Notes: generated from the sequence alone by a model not told the origin. Shown: positions 23,207 to 32,372, numbered from the stretch's first letter. The stretch: 36,386 nucleotides of DNA from Sporichthyaceae bacterium (GCA_036269075.1 DATASX010000097.1:1-36386); one strand, 5' to 3'. Program-made: numbers and translations.

Positions 23207-23842
23207 ATGAAGGGAATGCGCAGGTCGACGGCGGTTGCCGTCGCGCTCGCGGTGAGTGTCGTGCCGGTCGCCGGCGTGACGTCCCAGTCCGGGGCACATG
23301 CGGTGATCGCGGCACCGAAGCCGAAGGCCGTCGCCGCGGTGCAGGTCCAATCGGTCGCGAAGGCAACGCATCTGACGACCAATCAGGTCCGCAACGCCCG
23401 CACCATCATCGGTGTTGTCCAGGCGCAGAAGCTCCCGCAGCGCGCGGCGGTGATCGCGGTCGCAACCGCGTTGCAGGAGTCGAAGCTGCGCAATGTGCAC
23501 TACGGGGATCGCGACTCCCTCGGGCTGTTCCAGCAGCGCCCGTCCATGGGCTGGGGAACCGACGCCCAGGTACTCAACCCGAAACACGCGGCCCGGCGCT
23601 TCCTCGACGCGCTGCAACGGGTGCCGGAGTGGCGCACCCTGCCGGTTACCAAGGCCGCGCAGGATGTGCAGCGCAGCGCTTACCCCGACGCCTACGCGCG
23701 TTGGGCGCCGCTGGCCAAGCAGCTGGTCAATGCGCTGCTGCCCAAGCAGGGCGCGGCGAAGACCCCGGCTCCCACCGATCAGTCGTCCGCGGCACCGGCG
23801 AGTGGGTGCGTCCGCCAGGCGCGCAAGCGCAGGAGCGCCTGA
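23207..23842 (+). CDS. Secreted lysozyme-like domain protein
   Basis: Exported protein of 211 residues. A signal peptide (basic MKGMRRS, then a hydrophobic run to about residue 24) is followed by an Ala/Val/Lys-rich linker. The domain that follows is common in actinobacterial cell-wall proteins, with NARTIIGVV, VATALQESKL, DRDSLGLFQQRPSMGWG and AAQDVQRSAYPDAYARW. The Glu in ALQES occupies the position of a catalytic acid in lysozyme-like folds, but activity is unproven. The ATG at 23207 lies eight bases after AGGAGG; the GTG at 23201 is too close to that site. It converges on the lipoprotein gene with four bases between stops. Confidence 0.8.
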   Translation: MKGMRRSTAVAVALAVSVVPVAGVTSQSGAHAVIAAPKPKAVAAVQVQSVAKATHLTTNQVRNARTIIGVVQAQKLPQRAAVIAVATALQESKLRNVHYGDRDSLGLFQQRPSMGWGTDAQVLNPKHAARRFLDALQRVPEWRTLPVTKAAQDVQRSAYPDAYARWAPLAKQLVNALLPKQGAAKTPAPTDQSSAAPASGCVRQARKRRSA

Positions 23843-23846
23843 GGAC

Positions 23847-24206
23847 TCAGTTCGTGGTGGTGGTCAGGTGTTGCTGGATCCACGCCTGCGCCATGGCATC
23901 CGTCCAGGACTTGATCTTGGCCTTGTCGACGCCCTTGCAGGCCGACGGTTCGACCGGATCGGCCGGCTTCTCGCCGGCGTCCGCCGCGGCGGCGCCGGCG
24001 TCGAACTGCTGCGTCAGCGCGGTCTTGCACGCGGCGGCGGGGCCGGTGAGCGCCACCGTCGGGGTTGCCGTCGGGCTCGGCGCGGCGCTTGTCGTGGGTG
24101 TGGGGGGGACGGTGGACCGCGTGGACGATCCCGTGCCCGAGCAGGCGGCGAGGAGCGCAAGCCCAACCATCAGGAGGGCGGCGAGTCGCGCGACGGCAGG
24201 CTTCAC
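23847..24206 (-). CDS. Small putative lipoprotein, unknown function
   Basis: A 119-residue protein with a lipoprotein signal ending in LLAAC, then a Thr/Pro/Ser-rich spacer and an Ala/Lys/Asp-rich body with two Cys residues that may form a disulfide. The GTG start at 24206 has GGAGA upstream. It is similar in design to the lipoprotein at 14574-14990. It probably sits outside the membrane; no family is recognised. Confidence 0.68.
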   Translation of the reverse strand: MKPAVARLAALLMVGLALLAACSGTGSSTRSTVPPTPTTSAAPSPTATPTVALTGPAAACKTALTQQFDAGAAAADAGEKPADPVEPSACKGVDKAKIKSWTDAMAQAWIQQHLTTTTN

Positions 24207-24255
24207 GGGTTCTCCACGGTTGATCGACTTCGAGGCTTCGACGCGTCACCCCGGC

Positions 24256-24292
24256 GGCCCGTTCCATCCCCGGCCCGTTCCATCCCCGGCCC
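24256..24292. repeat. Tandem repeat, 16-base unit
   Basis: GGCCCGTTCCATCCCC is present twice in a row, followed by GGCCC of a third copy. It lies upstream of the lipoprotein gene in the 177-base gap 24207-24383, where no gene is visible. Confidence 0.7.
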
Positions 24293-24383
24293 ACGCCACC
24301 ACCGGGCAACGTTGCCACGCAAGCAACACCGGCTCCGGCGCGCCGCGCCCCAGGCGTCACAACTCTGCCCAGGGGTCGCGTGA

Positions 24384-24854
24384 CTAGAGGCTGTGCTCAC
24401 CCTTGATGACGAAGTACGAGCCCCGGATCGTGCCGGCCAGCTTGGACCTCTGGCGGGCGAACTTGAACTTCTCGGCAAGCTCGGCCGGGACCTCCATCCC
24501 GTCGGAGAGCTTGAACCCGACGGCGCGCTTGCCCGCGTCCTCCAGTGTGTAGAGCACGTTGATCGACAGGCCCGACTCGTAGAAGACGTAGGTCCAGCGG
24601 ATGCCCTCGACCTCGAAGGACGCCACCTCCAGCGGCTTGGAGCCGATGATGATGTCCCGCTCCTCCTTCAGCACGCGGGCCACATAGGCCACCAGAGCCT
24701 TGGCCTTGGCGGCCGGCTCGGTCGTGAACACCAGGTCGTACTTGTTCTTGAAGTAGCGCGCCTCGTGGGCGCGCAGCCCGGCCAGCGCCTCGGCAACCGG
24801 CGAGGACTCCAGCCCGACGGTGGAGACGCTCTGAAAATCGACGACGTAAGACAC
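24384..24854 (-). CDS. Conserved hypothetical actinobacterial protein
   Basis: A 156-residue soluble protein of mixed alpha/beta appearance, with strong internal conservation-like features: HEARYFKNKYDLVFTT, RDIIIGSKPLE, RWTYVFYESG and FARQRSKLAGTIRGSYFVIKG. I believe it belongs to an uncharacterised actinobacterial family but cannot name it. The GTG start at 24854 has AGGAG overlapping the ychF stop ten bases upstream, so it is translated from the ychF mRNA. This suggests, but does not prove, a link to ribosome-associated YchF. Confidence 0.75.
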   Translation of the reverse strand: MSYVVDFQSVSTVGLESSPVAEALAGLRAHEARYFKNKYDLVFTTEPAAKAKALVAYVARVLKEERDIIIGSKPLEVASFEVEGIRWTYVFYESGLSINVLYTLEDAGKRAVGFKLSDGMEVPAELAEKFKFARQRSKLAGTIRGSYFVIKGEHSL

Positions 24855-24864
24855 CCGCGCGCTC

Positions 24865-25950
24865 CTAGACGTTGAACCGGAAGTCCACGACATCACCGTC
24901 GCGCATCACGTAATCCTTGCCCTCGATGCGTACCTGGCCCTTGGACCGCGCCTCGACGATCGAGCCGGCCGCCATCAGGTCGTCGAAGCCGACCACCTCG
25001 GCTTTGATGAAGCCGCGCTGGAAGTCCGTGTGGATGACACCGGCGGCCTCGGGCGCGGTGGAGCCGGCGCGGATGGTCCAGGCGCGGGACTCCTTCGGGC
25101 CGGCGGTCAGATAGGTGGCCAGGCCGAGGGTGGCGAAGCCGACCCGGGCCAACTGGTGCAGGCCGGATTCCTCCTGTCCGGTGGACTGGAGCAGCTCGAG
25201 TGCCTCGGCCTCGTCGAGCTCGACGAGCTCGGACTCGATCTTGGCGTCCAGCAGGATCGCCTCGGCCGGGGCGACCAACGCCCGCAGTTCGGCGGCCAGG
25301 GTTGCGTCGCCGAGCTCGTCGGCGTCGAGGTTGAACACGTAGATGAACGGCTTCGCCGTCATCAGGTGCAGGTCACGCAGCGGAGCGACGTCGAGGCCGG
25401 CGGAGAACAGGGTCCGACCGGAGTTGAGGATCTCGCCGGCCTCCTTGGCCGCGGCGAGAGTCGCGGCGTTGCCCTTGGCGAGGTCCTTCGAAAGCCGCGA
25501 TTCCTTCTCCAGCCGGGGCAGCACCTTCTCCAGCGTCTGCAGGTCGGCCAGGATCAGCTCGGTGTTGATGGTCTCCAGGTCGGACTTGGGCGCCACCTGA
25601 CCGTCGACGTGCACCACGTCCGGGTCGGCGAAGACCCGGATCACCTGGCAGATCGCTTCGCACTCCCGGATGTGGGACAGGAACTTGTTGCCCAGCCCGG
25701 CACCCTCCGAGGCGCCCTTGACGATCCCGGCGATGTCGACGAAGCTCACCGTCGCCGGCACGATCTTCACCGAGTCGTACAACTCGGCCAGCCGCCCCAG
25801 CCGCGGGTCCGGCACCCCGACCACGCCGACGTTGGGCTCGATGGTCGCGAACGGGTAGTTCGCCGCGAGCACGTCGTTGCGGGTCAGCGCGTTGAACAGG
25901 GTGGACTTGCCCACGTTGGGCAGACCGACGATTCCGATGGTGAGCGTCAC
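24865..25950 (-). CDS. ychF: Redox-regulated ATPase YchF
   Basis: Universal Obg-related P-loop ATPase (361 residues) that binds ribosomes and is linked to stress responses. The P-loop GLPNVGKST is at 8-16, the Switch I region contains [11 protein letters not shown], and G3 is DIAG. FNLDADE replaces the GTPase NKxD motif, as in YchF/OLA1 proteins that prefer ATP. The C-terminal TGS domain includes [14 protein letters not shown] and ends [11 protein letters not shown]. The GTG start has no clear ribosome binding site. The next gene downstream is coupled to it. Confidence 0.96.
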   Translation of the reverse strand: MTLTIGIVGLPNVGKSTLFNALTRNDVLAANYPFATIEPNVGVVGVPDPRLGRLAELYDSVKIVPATVSFVDIAGIVKGASEGAGLGNKFLSHIRECEAICQVIRVFADPDVVHVDGQVAPKSDLETINTELILADLQTLEKVLPRLEKESRLSKDLAKGNAATLAAAKEAGEILNSGRTLFSAGLDVAPLRDLHLMTAKPFIYVFNLDADELGDATLAAELRALVAPAEAILLDAKIESELVELDEAEALELLQSTGQEESGLHQLARVGFATLGLATYLTAGPKESRAWTIRAGSTAPEAAGVIHTDFQRGFIKAEVVGFDDLMAAGSIVEARSKGQVRIEGKDYVMRDGDVVDFRFNV

Positions 25951-25975
25951 GAGGGGCCATCGTAGGTCAGTGGCG

Positions 25976-26008
25976 ACAGGTCGCTCGTGCTCCTCGCTCG
26001 TCGCAGTC
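25976..26008. repeat. GTGCTCCT repeat, copy D
   Basis: TCGCTCGTGCTCCTC at 25981-25995 is identical to copy C. GCGAC (25973-25977) and GTCGC (26000-26004) around it could pair. It lies in the gap between the SGNH hydrolase end and the ychF start. Confidence 0.5.
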
Positions 26009-26011
26009 GCT

Positions 26012-26842
26012 TCAGTCGAAGAAACCCGCCCGCCACGTCACGGCGGCCAACTCGTGCTGGCCGTTCACGTTGGGGTGGAACCAGTCCCACTTGCTGATCT
26101 GGTCGGCGGTGAACGGGGTGTCGAACACCGCGCCCTTGTCGTAGCGGCAGGCCGACCCGTAGTCCTCGCAGGCCGCGGCGAGTTCGGCGTTGTAGGCCTC
26201 GACCCGGGTCCGGACCGCCTCGCGACGGGTGACGTCGCCCGCCGCGGTCGACTCCGGGGCCGCCAGCATCGACTGGCAGATGTGCCCGTGCGACCAGGCG
26301 AAGCGAGCCAGCCTGTTCCCGTGCCCGACCTGCCACAACCGGAACAGGTCCGGGACGCTGGCGATGAACATGCGGGCCTGCGGCAGGCCGTCGTGCAGCT
26401 TGTCCAGGGCGCCTCGCAGTCGGGACCGGTAGTCCGCGACCGGGGTCATCGATGCGACGTCCGTCGAGCAGGCGTCATTGGCACCGATTTCGAGCGTCAC
26501 GTAGTCGGCGTGGTCGGCGACCGCGCCGGCGACCTGGTCGGCCAACGCCGCGACGGTGGCGCCGGTGTGCGCCAGATTCGTGGCGGCCAACTTGGCGCCG
26601 GCCGCCGTCAGGCGTGCCCGCTGGCTGTCCACCCGGTCGTCCACCCCGGTGCTCCACGAGCGCTCCGGGCAGTCCACGTAGAACCCGCAGGAGTCGAAGC
26701 CGCGGCTGATCGAGTCGCCGAGGGCGACCATCACGGTCGGCAGTGGCCGGCTCCGCGCCGCCCCGGCCGACCCGGCCGCCGGTAACAGCGCGAGCGCGGC
26801 CGCGACCGCGGTCAGTCGCACCCGCCGTGCCGCCGCCGTCAT
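26012..26842 (-). CDS. Secreted SGNH/GDSL hydrolase
   Basis: Exported esterase or lipase-like hydrolase of 276 residues. The signal peptide covers about 1-29 (AAARRVRLTAVAAALALLP...). The catalytic Ser44 is in GDSIS (block I). GANDAC supplies the Gly/Asn of block III, and the catalytic His lies in DWFHPN near the C-terminus. Six or more Cys residues suggest disulfides outside the cell. The ATG at 26842 is fixed by GGAGGAGG seven bases upstream. The substrate is unknown; lipids, polysaccharide esters or cutin-like polymers are possible. It diverges from rmuC with repeat copy B between. Confidence 0.88.
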   Translation of the reverse strand: MTAAARRVRLTAVAAALALLPAAGSAGAARSRPLPTVMVALGDSISRGFDSCGFYVDCPERSWSTGVDDRVDSQRARLTAAGAKLAATNLAHTGATVAALADQVAGAVADHADYVTLEIGANDACSTDVASMTPVADYRSRLRGALDKLHDGLPQARMFIASVPDLFRLWQVGHGNRLARFAWSHGHICQSMLAAPESTAAGDVTRREAVRTRVEAYNAELAAACEDYGSACRYDKGAVFDTPFTADQISKWDWFHPNVNGQHELAAVTWRAGFFD

Positions 26843-26943
26843 GCCGCAACCTCCTCCGCTGCTCGCATCGAACTCGCCTGCGGGACCTGTGGCCAGGGGG
26901 CTGACCCGACCGGAGCAACGCCTCGACCGAAATGCGCATTTTT

Positions 26944-26996
26944 CGGACTCCTGGCCACACGTGCTCCTTACGTCGCGCGCGTGGCTCAGTTCATCC
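26944..26996. repeat. GTGCTCCT hairpin repeat, copy B
   Basis: This 53-base element matches copy A (1309-1360) along its whole length. The stem GCCACACG/CGCGTGGC differs from copy A at several positions, yet two pairs change on both strands so that pairing is kept; one pair becomes A-C. The loop TGCTCCTTACGTCGCG is almost unchanged. It lies between the divergent SGNH hydrolase and rmuC starts. Confidence 0.7.
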
Positions 26997-27029
26997 GAAT
27001 TGTCGGACCGGGCCGGCAACGTCGGCGTC

Positions 27030-28187
27030 GTGAACACCACCTGTGCACTGCTGATCCTGATCGCGCTGGTCATCGGCTTGGCCCTGGGTCGTGCCCCGGG
27101 CGCCGCGCGCGTCGCGGCGCTGGAGGCGAGCCTGGCCGCCGAGCGCCGGGCGGGCGGCGCCGAGTCGGCCGCCACTGCCGGGCTGGTCGGGGTGGTCGCG
27201 CCGCTGCGCGACTGCCTGGACCGCGTCGAGGACCGGCTGCACGACCTGGAGAACGCCCGGGTGGGTGCCTACAGCGCGCTGACCGAGCAGGTCGGCATGG
27301 TCCGGGCCGCCTCAGCGGCGTTGACGGCGGAAACCGCGGCGTTGGCCAACGCCCTGCGGGCGCCGCAGACCCGCGGACGCTGGGGCGAGCTGCAACTGCG
27401 TCGGGTGGTGGAGCTGGCCGGGATGGAGTCCCGGTGCGATTTCGAGGAGCAGGTCCGCCTGGACGGCGCTGACGGAGGGCTGCGTCCCGACCTGGTGGTG
27501 CGGCTGGCCGGTGGGCGCAACGTCGTGGTCGATGCGAAGGTGTCGCTGGCGGCCTACCTGGAGGCGGTCGAGACACCCGGCGAGGCGGCCCGGGCGGAGC
27601 GGTTGCGGGCCCACGCCCGGCACCTGCGCAGCCACGTCGACTCGCTGGCGGCCAAGGAGTACTGGACGGCCGCGGGCGACAGCCCGGAGTTCGTGGTGCT
27701 GTTCCTGCCCGGCGAGGCGTTCCTGGCCCCGGCGTTGGAGCACGACCCGCAGTTGCTGGAGCACGCGCTGACCCGCCAGGTGCTGATCGCCACCCCGACG
27801 ACCCTGGTGGCGATGCTGCGCACGGTCGCCCTGGGTTGGCAGCACGAGGCGTTGACGAGCAACGCCCGGGAGGTGTTCGACGTGGGTCGGGAGCTGTACG
27901 GGCGGCTGGCCACCCTCGGTGAGCACTTCGACCGACTGGGGCGGTCGCTGACCCGGTCGGTGGGCGACTACAACGCCGCCGTGGGCTCGCTGGAGGCCCG
28001 AGTGCTGGTCACCGCCCGGCGGCTGTCCGGGCTCGGAATCGTCGCCGACCGGATGCCCGGACCGCGTCCGGTCGACGTGACACCGCGGCCGCTGGGTGCC
28101 GTGGAACTGCTCGCCGGCCGCGTCGGGTACGGGGCGCAGTGGGCGGGCGCGGGCGAGGCCGACGGGCCGGGGGCGGCAGCTGGGTGA
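27030..28187 (+). CDS. rmuC: DNA recombination protein RmuC
   Basis: Membrane-anchored nuclease-fold protein thought to limit DNA inversions and rearrangements (385 residues). An N-terminal membrane helix (about 5-21, TCALLILIALVIGLALG) is followed by a helical coiled-coil stretch (to about 110). The RmuC core then follows: LRAPQTRGRWGELQLRRVVE, RPDLVVRL and NVVVDAKVSL, whose Asp and Lys fit the PD-(D/E)XK nuclease fold. Next come FVVLFLPGEAFLAPAL and LIATPTTLVAMLRTVALGW. The GTG start at 27030 is the most likely, but its ribosome binding site is weak. Confidence 0.92.
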   Translation: MNTTCALLILIALVIGLALGRAPGAARVAALEASLAAERRAGGAESAATAGLVGVVAPLRDCLDRVEDRLHDLENARVGAYSALTEQVGMVRAASAALTAETAALANALRAPQTRGRWGELQLRRVVELAGMESRCDFEEQVRLDGADGGLRPDLVVRLAGGRNVVVDAKVSLAAYLEAVETPGEAARAERLRAHARHLRSHVDSLAAKEYWTAAGDSPEFVVLFLPGEAFLAPALEHDPQLLEHALTRQVLIATPTTLVAMLRTVALGWQHEALTSNAREVFDVGRELYGRLATLGEHFDRLGRSLTRSVGDYNAAVGSLEARVLVTARRLSGLGIVADRMPGPRPVDVTPRPLGAVELLAGRVGYGAQWAGAGEADGPGAAAG

Positions 28188-28217
28188 GCGACGGGACGAC
28201 GCCGGCGGGCACCTACG

Positions 28218-29192
28218 ATGGCTGATGTGGATGCTCCGCTGACCGAACGCAAAGTGCTGCTGGCCTCCCCACGCGGATACTGCGCCGGGGTCGACCGTGC
28301 GGTGCAGGCCGTCGAGCGCGCGTTGGAGATCCACGGGGCGCCGGTCTATGTGCGCAAGGAGATCGTGCACAACCAGCACGTGGTCGCCACCTTGCGCGAG
28401 CGCGGGGCGATCTTCGTCGAGGAGACCGAGGAGGTCCCTGAGGGGTCGGTCGTGGTGTTCTCCGCGCACGGCGTCGCGCCGGTGGTGCACGACGAGGCCG
28501 CCGCCCGCTCGCTGCAGACCATCGACGCGACCTGCCCGCTGGTCACCAAGGTGCACAACGAGGCCCGGCGCTTCGCGGCCGACGACTACGACATCCTCCT
28601 GATCGGCCACGAGGGCCACGAGGAGGTCATCGGCACCACCGGCGAGGCCCCGAAACATATCCACCTCGTCGACGGCCCGGACGAGGTCGGCCGGGTGAAG
28701 GTCCGAGACCCGAACCGGGTGGCCTGGCTCTCGCAGACCACCCTGTCGGTGGACGAGACCGTGGCCACGGTCGCCAAGCTGCGGGAGCGCTTCCCCGCGC
28801 TGCTCGACCCGCCCAGCGACGACATCTGCTACGCCACGCAGAATCGCCAGGAGGCCGTGAAGGCCCTCGCGCCCCGGGCCGACCTGGTGATCGTGGTCGG
28901 GTCGCGGAACTCGTCCAACTCGGTGCGTCTGGTCGAGGTCGCCCGCGAGTACGGCGCGCAGGCGGCCTACCTGGTCGACCGGGCCACGCAGGTCGAGGAA
29001 GCCTGGCTCGACGGGGTCGCCACGATCGGGGTCTCCAGCGGCGCCTCGGTGCCGGAGATCCTGGTGAGCGACTTGCTGGCGCACCTGGCCGCCCGCGGCT
29101 ACGCCGACGTCGAGGTGGTCAGCGCGGCCACCGAGACCATCCAGTTCGCCCCGCCCCGGGAGCTGCGGCGGCCGCCGACCAAGTCCGACTGA
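28218..29192 (+). CDS. ispH: 4-hydroxy-3-methylbut-2-enyl diphosphate reductase
   Basis: Last enzyme of the MEP isoprenoid pathway, reducing HMBPP to IPP and DMAPP with an FeS cluster (324 residues, also called LytB). The three cluster cysteines are C22 (RGYCAGV), C106 (DATCPLV) and C204 ([11 protein letters not shown]). Substrate-binding H51, H84 and the conserved Glu in [10 protein letters not shown] are present. ATG 28218 is used; GTG 28227, three codons in, is an alternative. Confidence 0.96.
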   Translation: MADVDAPLTERKVLLASPRGYCAGVDRAVQAVERALEIHGAPVYVRKEIVHNQHVVATLRERGAIFVEETEEVPEGSVVVFSAHGVAPVVHDEAAARSLQTIDATCPLVTKVHNEARRFAADDYDILLIGHEGHEEVIGTTGEAPKHIHLVDGPDEVGRVKVRDPNRVAWLSQTTLSVDETVATVAKLRERFPALLDPPSDDICYATQNRQEAVKALAPRADLVIVVGSRNSSNSVRLVEVAREYGAQAAYLVDRATQVEEAWLDGVATIGVSSGASVPEILVSDLLAHLAARGYADVEVVSAATETIQFAPPRELRRPPTKSD

Positions 29193-29300
29193 CGCCGCAC
29201 TGTCCAGCGCTTTTTGCCGACGTCCGGCGCGTCGAAGCCCCCTGCCCGGCGCCCGGAAATACCGTTGCGAGCGATTTGTCAGCCAGCAGCGAGGTGTCGG

Positions 29301-29840
29301 ATGAGCTCAGGGACGCGCGTGCGGGCACGTCGAGCCGCAATCGCCGGGACGGCCGTCGCGCTCGGCCTCAGCCTGACCGCGGCGACCCACGCCTCGGGGG
29401 CGAACTCGATCACGGGGCGCAACATCCTGATTGCCGACTCGCGCTTCGTCCCGGCCGACATCGGGGTGTTCCCGGGTACCACAGTCGTCTGGACCAACAC
29501 CGACGACGCCCCGCACGACGTCCACTCCACGGAGGGGCCGCGCAAGTTCGGCACCGGTGAGCACCCGTTGAAGAACGGCGAGTCGTTCCGGTTCACGTTC
29601 ACGCAGCGTGGCGTGTACCGCTTCGAGGCGAACCTGAACATGCACGCGGTCGGCTCGATCACGGTCGGCGAGCGGGCCTACACCGAACCCCCGGCCGACG
29701 AGCCGCCGGCGCACCCGGTGCCGCTGCCCTCGGCCACCCCGAGCCCGTTGCTACCGCGCGACCACCACGGCCCCCGGGCCCCGCGCCCGCCACGGCCGCT
29801 GCTCCCGGCGCCTCCGCGTCCCGGTCCGTTCCCCCGCTGA
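29301..29840 (+). CDS. Cupredoxin-like secreted protein lacking copper ligands
   Basis: Exported protein of 179 residues. A signal peptide (to about residue 33), a plastocyanin/azurin-like domain (about 38-124) and a Pro/Arg-rich tail (about 127-179) follow in order. The domain has ADIGVFPGTTVVWTNTDDAPHDVHS and GVYRFEANLNMHAVGSITV. The first copper His (H72) is kept. The family pattern YxYxCxxHxxM aligns without gaps, but Cys becomes A110, His becomes N113 and Met becomes A116. A normal type 1 copper site is therefore not possible. GAGGTG precedes the ATG at 29301. The role is unknown. Confidence 0.82.
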   Translation: MSSGTRVRARRAAIAGTAVALGLSLTAATHASGANSITGRNILIADSRFVPADIGVFPGTTVVWTNTDDAPHDVHSTEGPRKFGTGEHPLKNGESFRFTFTQRGVYRFEANLNMHAVGSITVGERAYTEPPADEPPAHPVPLPSATPSPLLPRDHHGPRAPRPPRPLLPAPPRPGPFPR

Positions 29841-29891
29841 CCCGACGGGAACCGGCAGACGGCCCGGCTCGCGACCGCCGGCCCGAACCGG

Positions 29892-31037
29892 CTACTTGCC
29901 CTTGGCCAGGTGCCGGCTGATCACCAGCCGCTGAACCTGGTTGGTGCCCTCGAAGATCTGCATGATCTTGGCCTCGCGCATGAACCGCTCCACCGGGAAG
30001 TCCCGGGTGTAGCCGTAGCCGCCGAGGACCTGGACCGCGTCGGTGGTCACCTTCATCGCCGCGTCGGTGCAGATCAGCTTCGCGACACTGGCATTACGGC
30101 TGTACGGCAGGCCGGCGTCGCGCCGGCGGGCCGCGTCGAGGTAGGTGGCCCGGGCCGAGTCGACCGCGGCGGCCATGTCCGCCAGCAGGAAACCCAGGCC
30201 CTGGTGGTCGATGATCTTCTTGCCGAAGGTCGTCCGCTCGTTGGCGTACTCCACCGCGACGTCCAACGCCGCCTGGGCCAGGCCGGTGGCGATCGCGGCG
30301 ATGCCCAACCGGCCGGCGTCGAGCGCGGAGAACGCGATCTCCAGGCCCTGGCCCTCGGCCCCGAGCAGGCGGTCCTCGTCGACCTCGACCCCGTCGTAGA
30401 AAGCGGTCGTGGTCGGGATCGCGTGCAGGCCCATCTTCTGCTCGGGACGGCCGAAGGACAGGTTGTTGGCCCAGCCCGGGCCGTGGAAGCAGGAGATCCC
30501 CTTCGAGCCCTCGCCGGTGCGGACGAACAGCGCGTAGAAGTCGGCCCGCCCGCCGTGGGTGATCCAGGACTTGGTCCCGGTGATGCGGAAGCCGTCGTCG
30601 GTCCGCTCCGCCTTGCACACCAGCGCCGCGGCGTCGGAACCGGCCTGCGGCTCCGAAAGACTGTAGCCACCGATGATCTGACCGGCCGTCATGTTCGCCA
30701 GCCAGCGTTCCTTCTGCCGGGTCGTGCCGAAGTTCGCCATCGGGTGGGTGGCCAGCGTGTGCACGCTGACCGCGACCGCGACCGCCGCCCAGCGCGCCGC
30801 GAACTCCTCCAGGACCTGCAGGTACACCTCGTACGGCTGCCCGCCGCCGCCCCACTCCTCGGGGTAGGCCAGGCCGAGCAGACCGGCGTCGGCCAGCAGC
30901 CCGAACAGCCCCTCGGGGTACAGCTCGGACCGTTCGTGCGACTCGACCCGAGTGCCGAGTTCCTTGTCGGCGATCTCGACCACCAGCGCGAGCAGGTCCT
31001 TGGCCTCACTGGTGGGAAGCATCCGTTCCACTGCCAC
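29892..31037 (-). CDS. Acyl-CoA dehydrogenase
   Basis: FAD enzyme of 381 residues forming the alpha-beta double bond of acyl-CoA esters in fatty acid or branched-chain amino acid breakdown. Signature 1 is present as GGYSLSEPQAGSDAAAL. Signature 2 is QVLGGYGYTRDFPVERFMREAKIMQIFEGTNQVQR, split here as QVLGGYGYTRDFPVERFM and IFEGTNQVQR; the Glu of IFEGT is the likely catalytic base of short- and medium-chain enzymes. The GTG at 31037 has GAGGAG six bases upstream. Chain-length preference cannot be read. It diverges from xseA. Confidence 0.93.
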   Translation of the reverse strand: MAVERMLPTSEAKDLLALVVEIADKELGTRVESHERSELYPEGLFGLLADAGLLGLAYPEEWGGGGQPYEVYLQVLEEFAARWAAVAVAVSVHTLATHPMANFGTTRQKERWLANMTAGQIIGGYSLSEPQAGSDAAALVCKAERTDDGFRITGTKSWITHGGRADFYALFVRTGEGSKGISCFHGPGWANNLSFGRPEQKMGLHAIPTTTAFYDGVEVDEDRLLGAEGQGLEIAFSALDAGRLGIAAIATGLAQAALDVAVEYANERTTFGKKIIDHQGLGFLLADMAAAVDSARATYLDAARRRDAGLPYSRNASVAKLICTDAAMKVTTDAVQVLGGYGYTRDFPVERFMREAKIMQIFEGTNQVQRLVISRHLAKGK

Positions 31038-31151
31038 GAAGCACTCCTCATCCCGACGGCCTCGGCTGTTGACGCGTCGTCGTCCATTCTCACCGACCGC
31101 ACGGGGTGCGGTCACCTCGGCGGGGCGGGCGGTCACGACTAACCTCGGCCT

Positions 31152-32372
31152 GTGGCACTGCAGACCACCCCCGAGACGCCGATCCCGGTGCGCACGGTCG
31201 CGCACCTGATCGGGCAATGGGTGGCGCGGTTGGGCAAGGTGTGGGTGGAGGGCCAGGTCGCCCAGCTGACCCGGCGGCCGGGCTCCTCGACGATGTTCCT
31301 GACGCTGCGCGACCCGATCGCCGACGTCTCGGTCCAGGTCACCTGTTCGCGGACGGTGCTGGAGTCGGTGGTCCCACCGATAGCCGAGGGTGCCCGGGTC
31401 GTGGTGTTCGGCCGGCCTACGTTCTACGTGCCGCGCGGCGCCATCTCTCTTCTCGCCGAGGCGATCCGCCCGGTCGGCGTCGGCGACCTGCTGGCCCGGC
31501 TCGAGCAGCTACGTCGGCTGCTGGCCGCCGAGGGCCTGTTCGACGTGAGCCGCAAGCGCCGGTTGCCGTTCCTGCCGCACCGGGTCGGGCTGATCTGCGG
31601 CCGGGCCGGCGCCGCCGAGCGCGACGTCGTCGACAACGCCCGGCGCCGCTGGCCGCGGGTGGACTTCGACGTCCGTGAGGTGCCGGTGCAGGGCCCGTAC
31701 GCGGTGACCGAGATCGTCGCCGCGTTGGACAAGCTCGACGCGGACCCCGACGTCGACGTGATCGTGATCGCCCGCGGCGGCGGCTCGGTGGAGGACCTGT
31801 TGCCGTTCTCCGACGAGACCCTGGTGCGCGCGGTGTCGGCCTGCCGCACCCCGGTGGTCAGCGCGATCGGCCACGAGCAGGACAGCCCACTGCTCGACGC
31901 GGTCGCCGACGTACGCGCCTCCACCCCGACCGACGCGGCGAAGCTGATCGTGCCCGACCTCGGCGAGCAGATCGTGCTGGTCGACGCGCTGTGCGCCCGG
32001 ACCCGGCGGGCGATGCTGGGCCGGTTGGACCGGGAGGCAGCGCGCCTGGCGGCGTTGTCCGGTCGACCCTCGCTGGCCGATCCGACCCACCGGCTCGCCG
32101 CGGCCGAGGCGGCGGTGGCGGCCCTGGCCGACCGGGCCCGCCGCTGCCTGACGCACCGGATCGAACGCGCCGAGGACGAGTTGCGGCACCGGCAGCAGCA
32201 GGTTCGGGCGTTGTCGCCGGCCGCGACGCTGGACCGCGGCTACGCCGTGGTCACCAAGGCCGACGGCGGCGTGCTGCGCAGCCCGGCCGAGGTCGCCGTC
32301 GACGACCCGCTGCGCATCCGGCTGGCCGGCGGCTCACTGCCGGTCAGAGCCGGCGCTGCTCCGCCCAGGTGA
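31152..32372 (+). CDS. xseA: Exodeoxyribonuclease VII large subunit
   Basis: Catalytic subunit of exonuclease VII, which degrades single-stranded DNA (406 residues). An N-terminal OB-fold (about 10-105, with [25 protein letters not shown]-like order) precedes the nuclease core. The core has [33 protein letters not shown] and [28 protein letters not shown], all classic XseA motifs. A coiled-coil segment near the end binds XseB. It starts at GTG 31152. Its 3' end overlaps the 3' end of the opposing GNAT gene by 29 bases, and xseB follows only after that gene. Confidence 0.95.
   Translation: MALQTTPETPIPVRTVAHLIGQWVARLGKVWVEGQVAQLTRRPGSSTMFLTLRDPIADVSVQVTCSRTVLESVVPPIAEGARVVVFGRPTFYVPRGAISLLAEAIRPVGVGDLLARLEQLRRLLAAEGLFDVSRKRRLPFLPHRVGLICGRAGAAERDVVDNARRRWPRVDFDVREVPVQGPYAVTEIVAALDKLDADPDVDVIVIARGGGSVEDLLPFSDETLVRAVSACRTPVVSAIGHEQDSPLLDAVADVRASTPTDAAKLIVPDLGEQIVLVDALCARTRRAMLGRLDREAARLAALSGRPSLADPTHRLAAAEAAVAALADRARRCLTHRIERAEDELRHRQQQVRALSPAATLDRGYAVVTKADGGVLRSPAEVAVDDPLRIRLAGGSLPVRAGAAPPR

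Noticed and set aside
27312-29084. Open frame of 590 codons antisense to rmuC and ispH
   Set aside because: It spans two well-recognised genes on the other strand and has no motif; it is a composition artefact.
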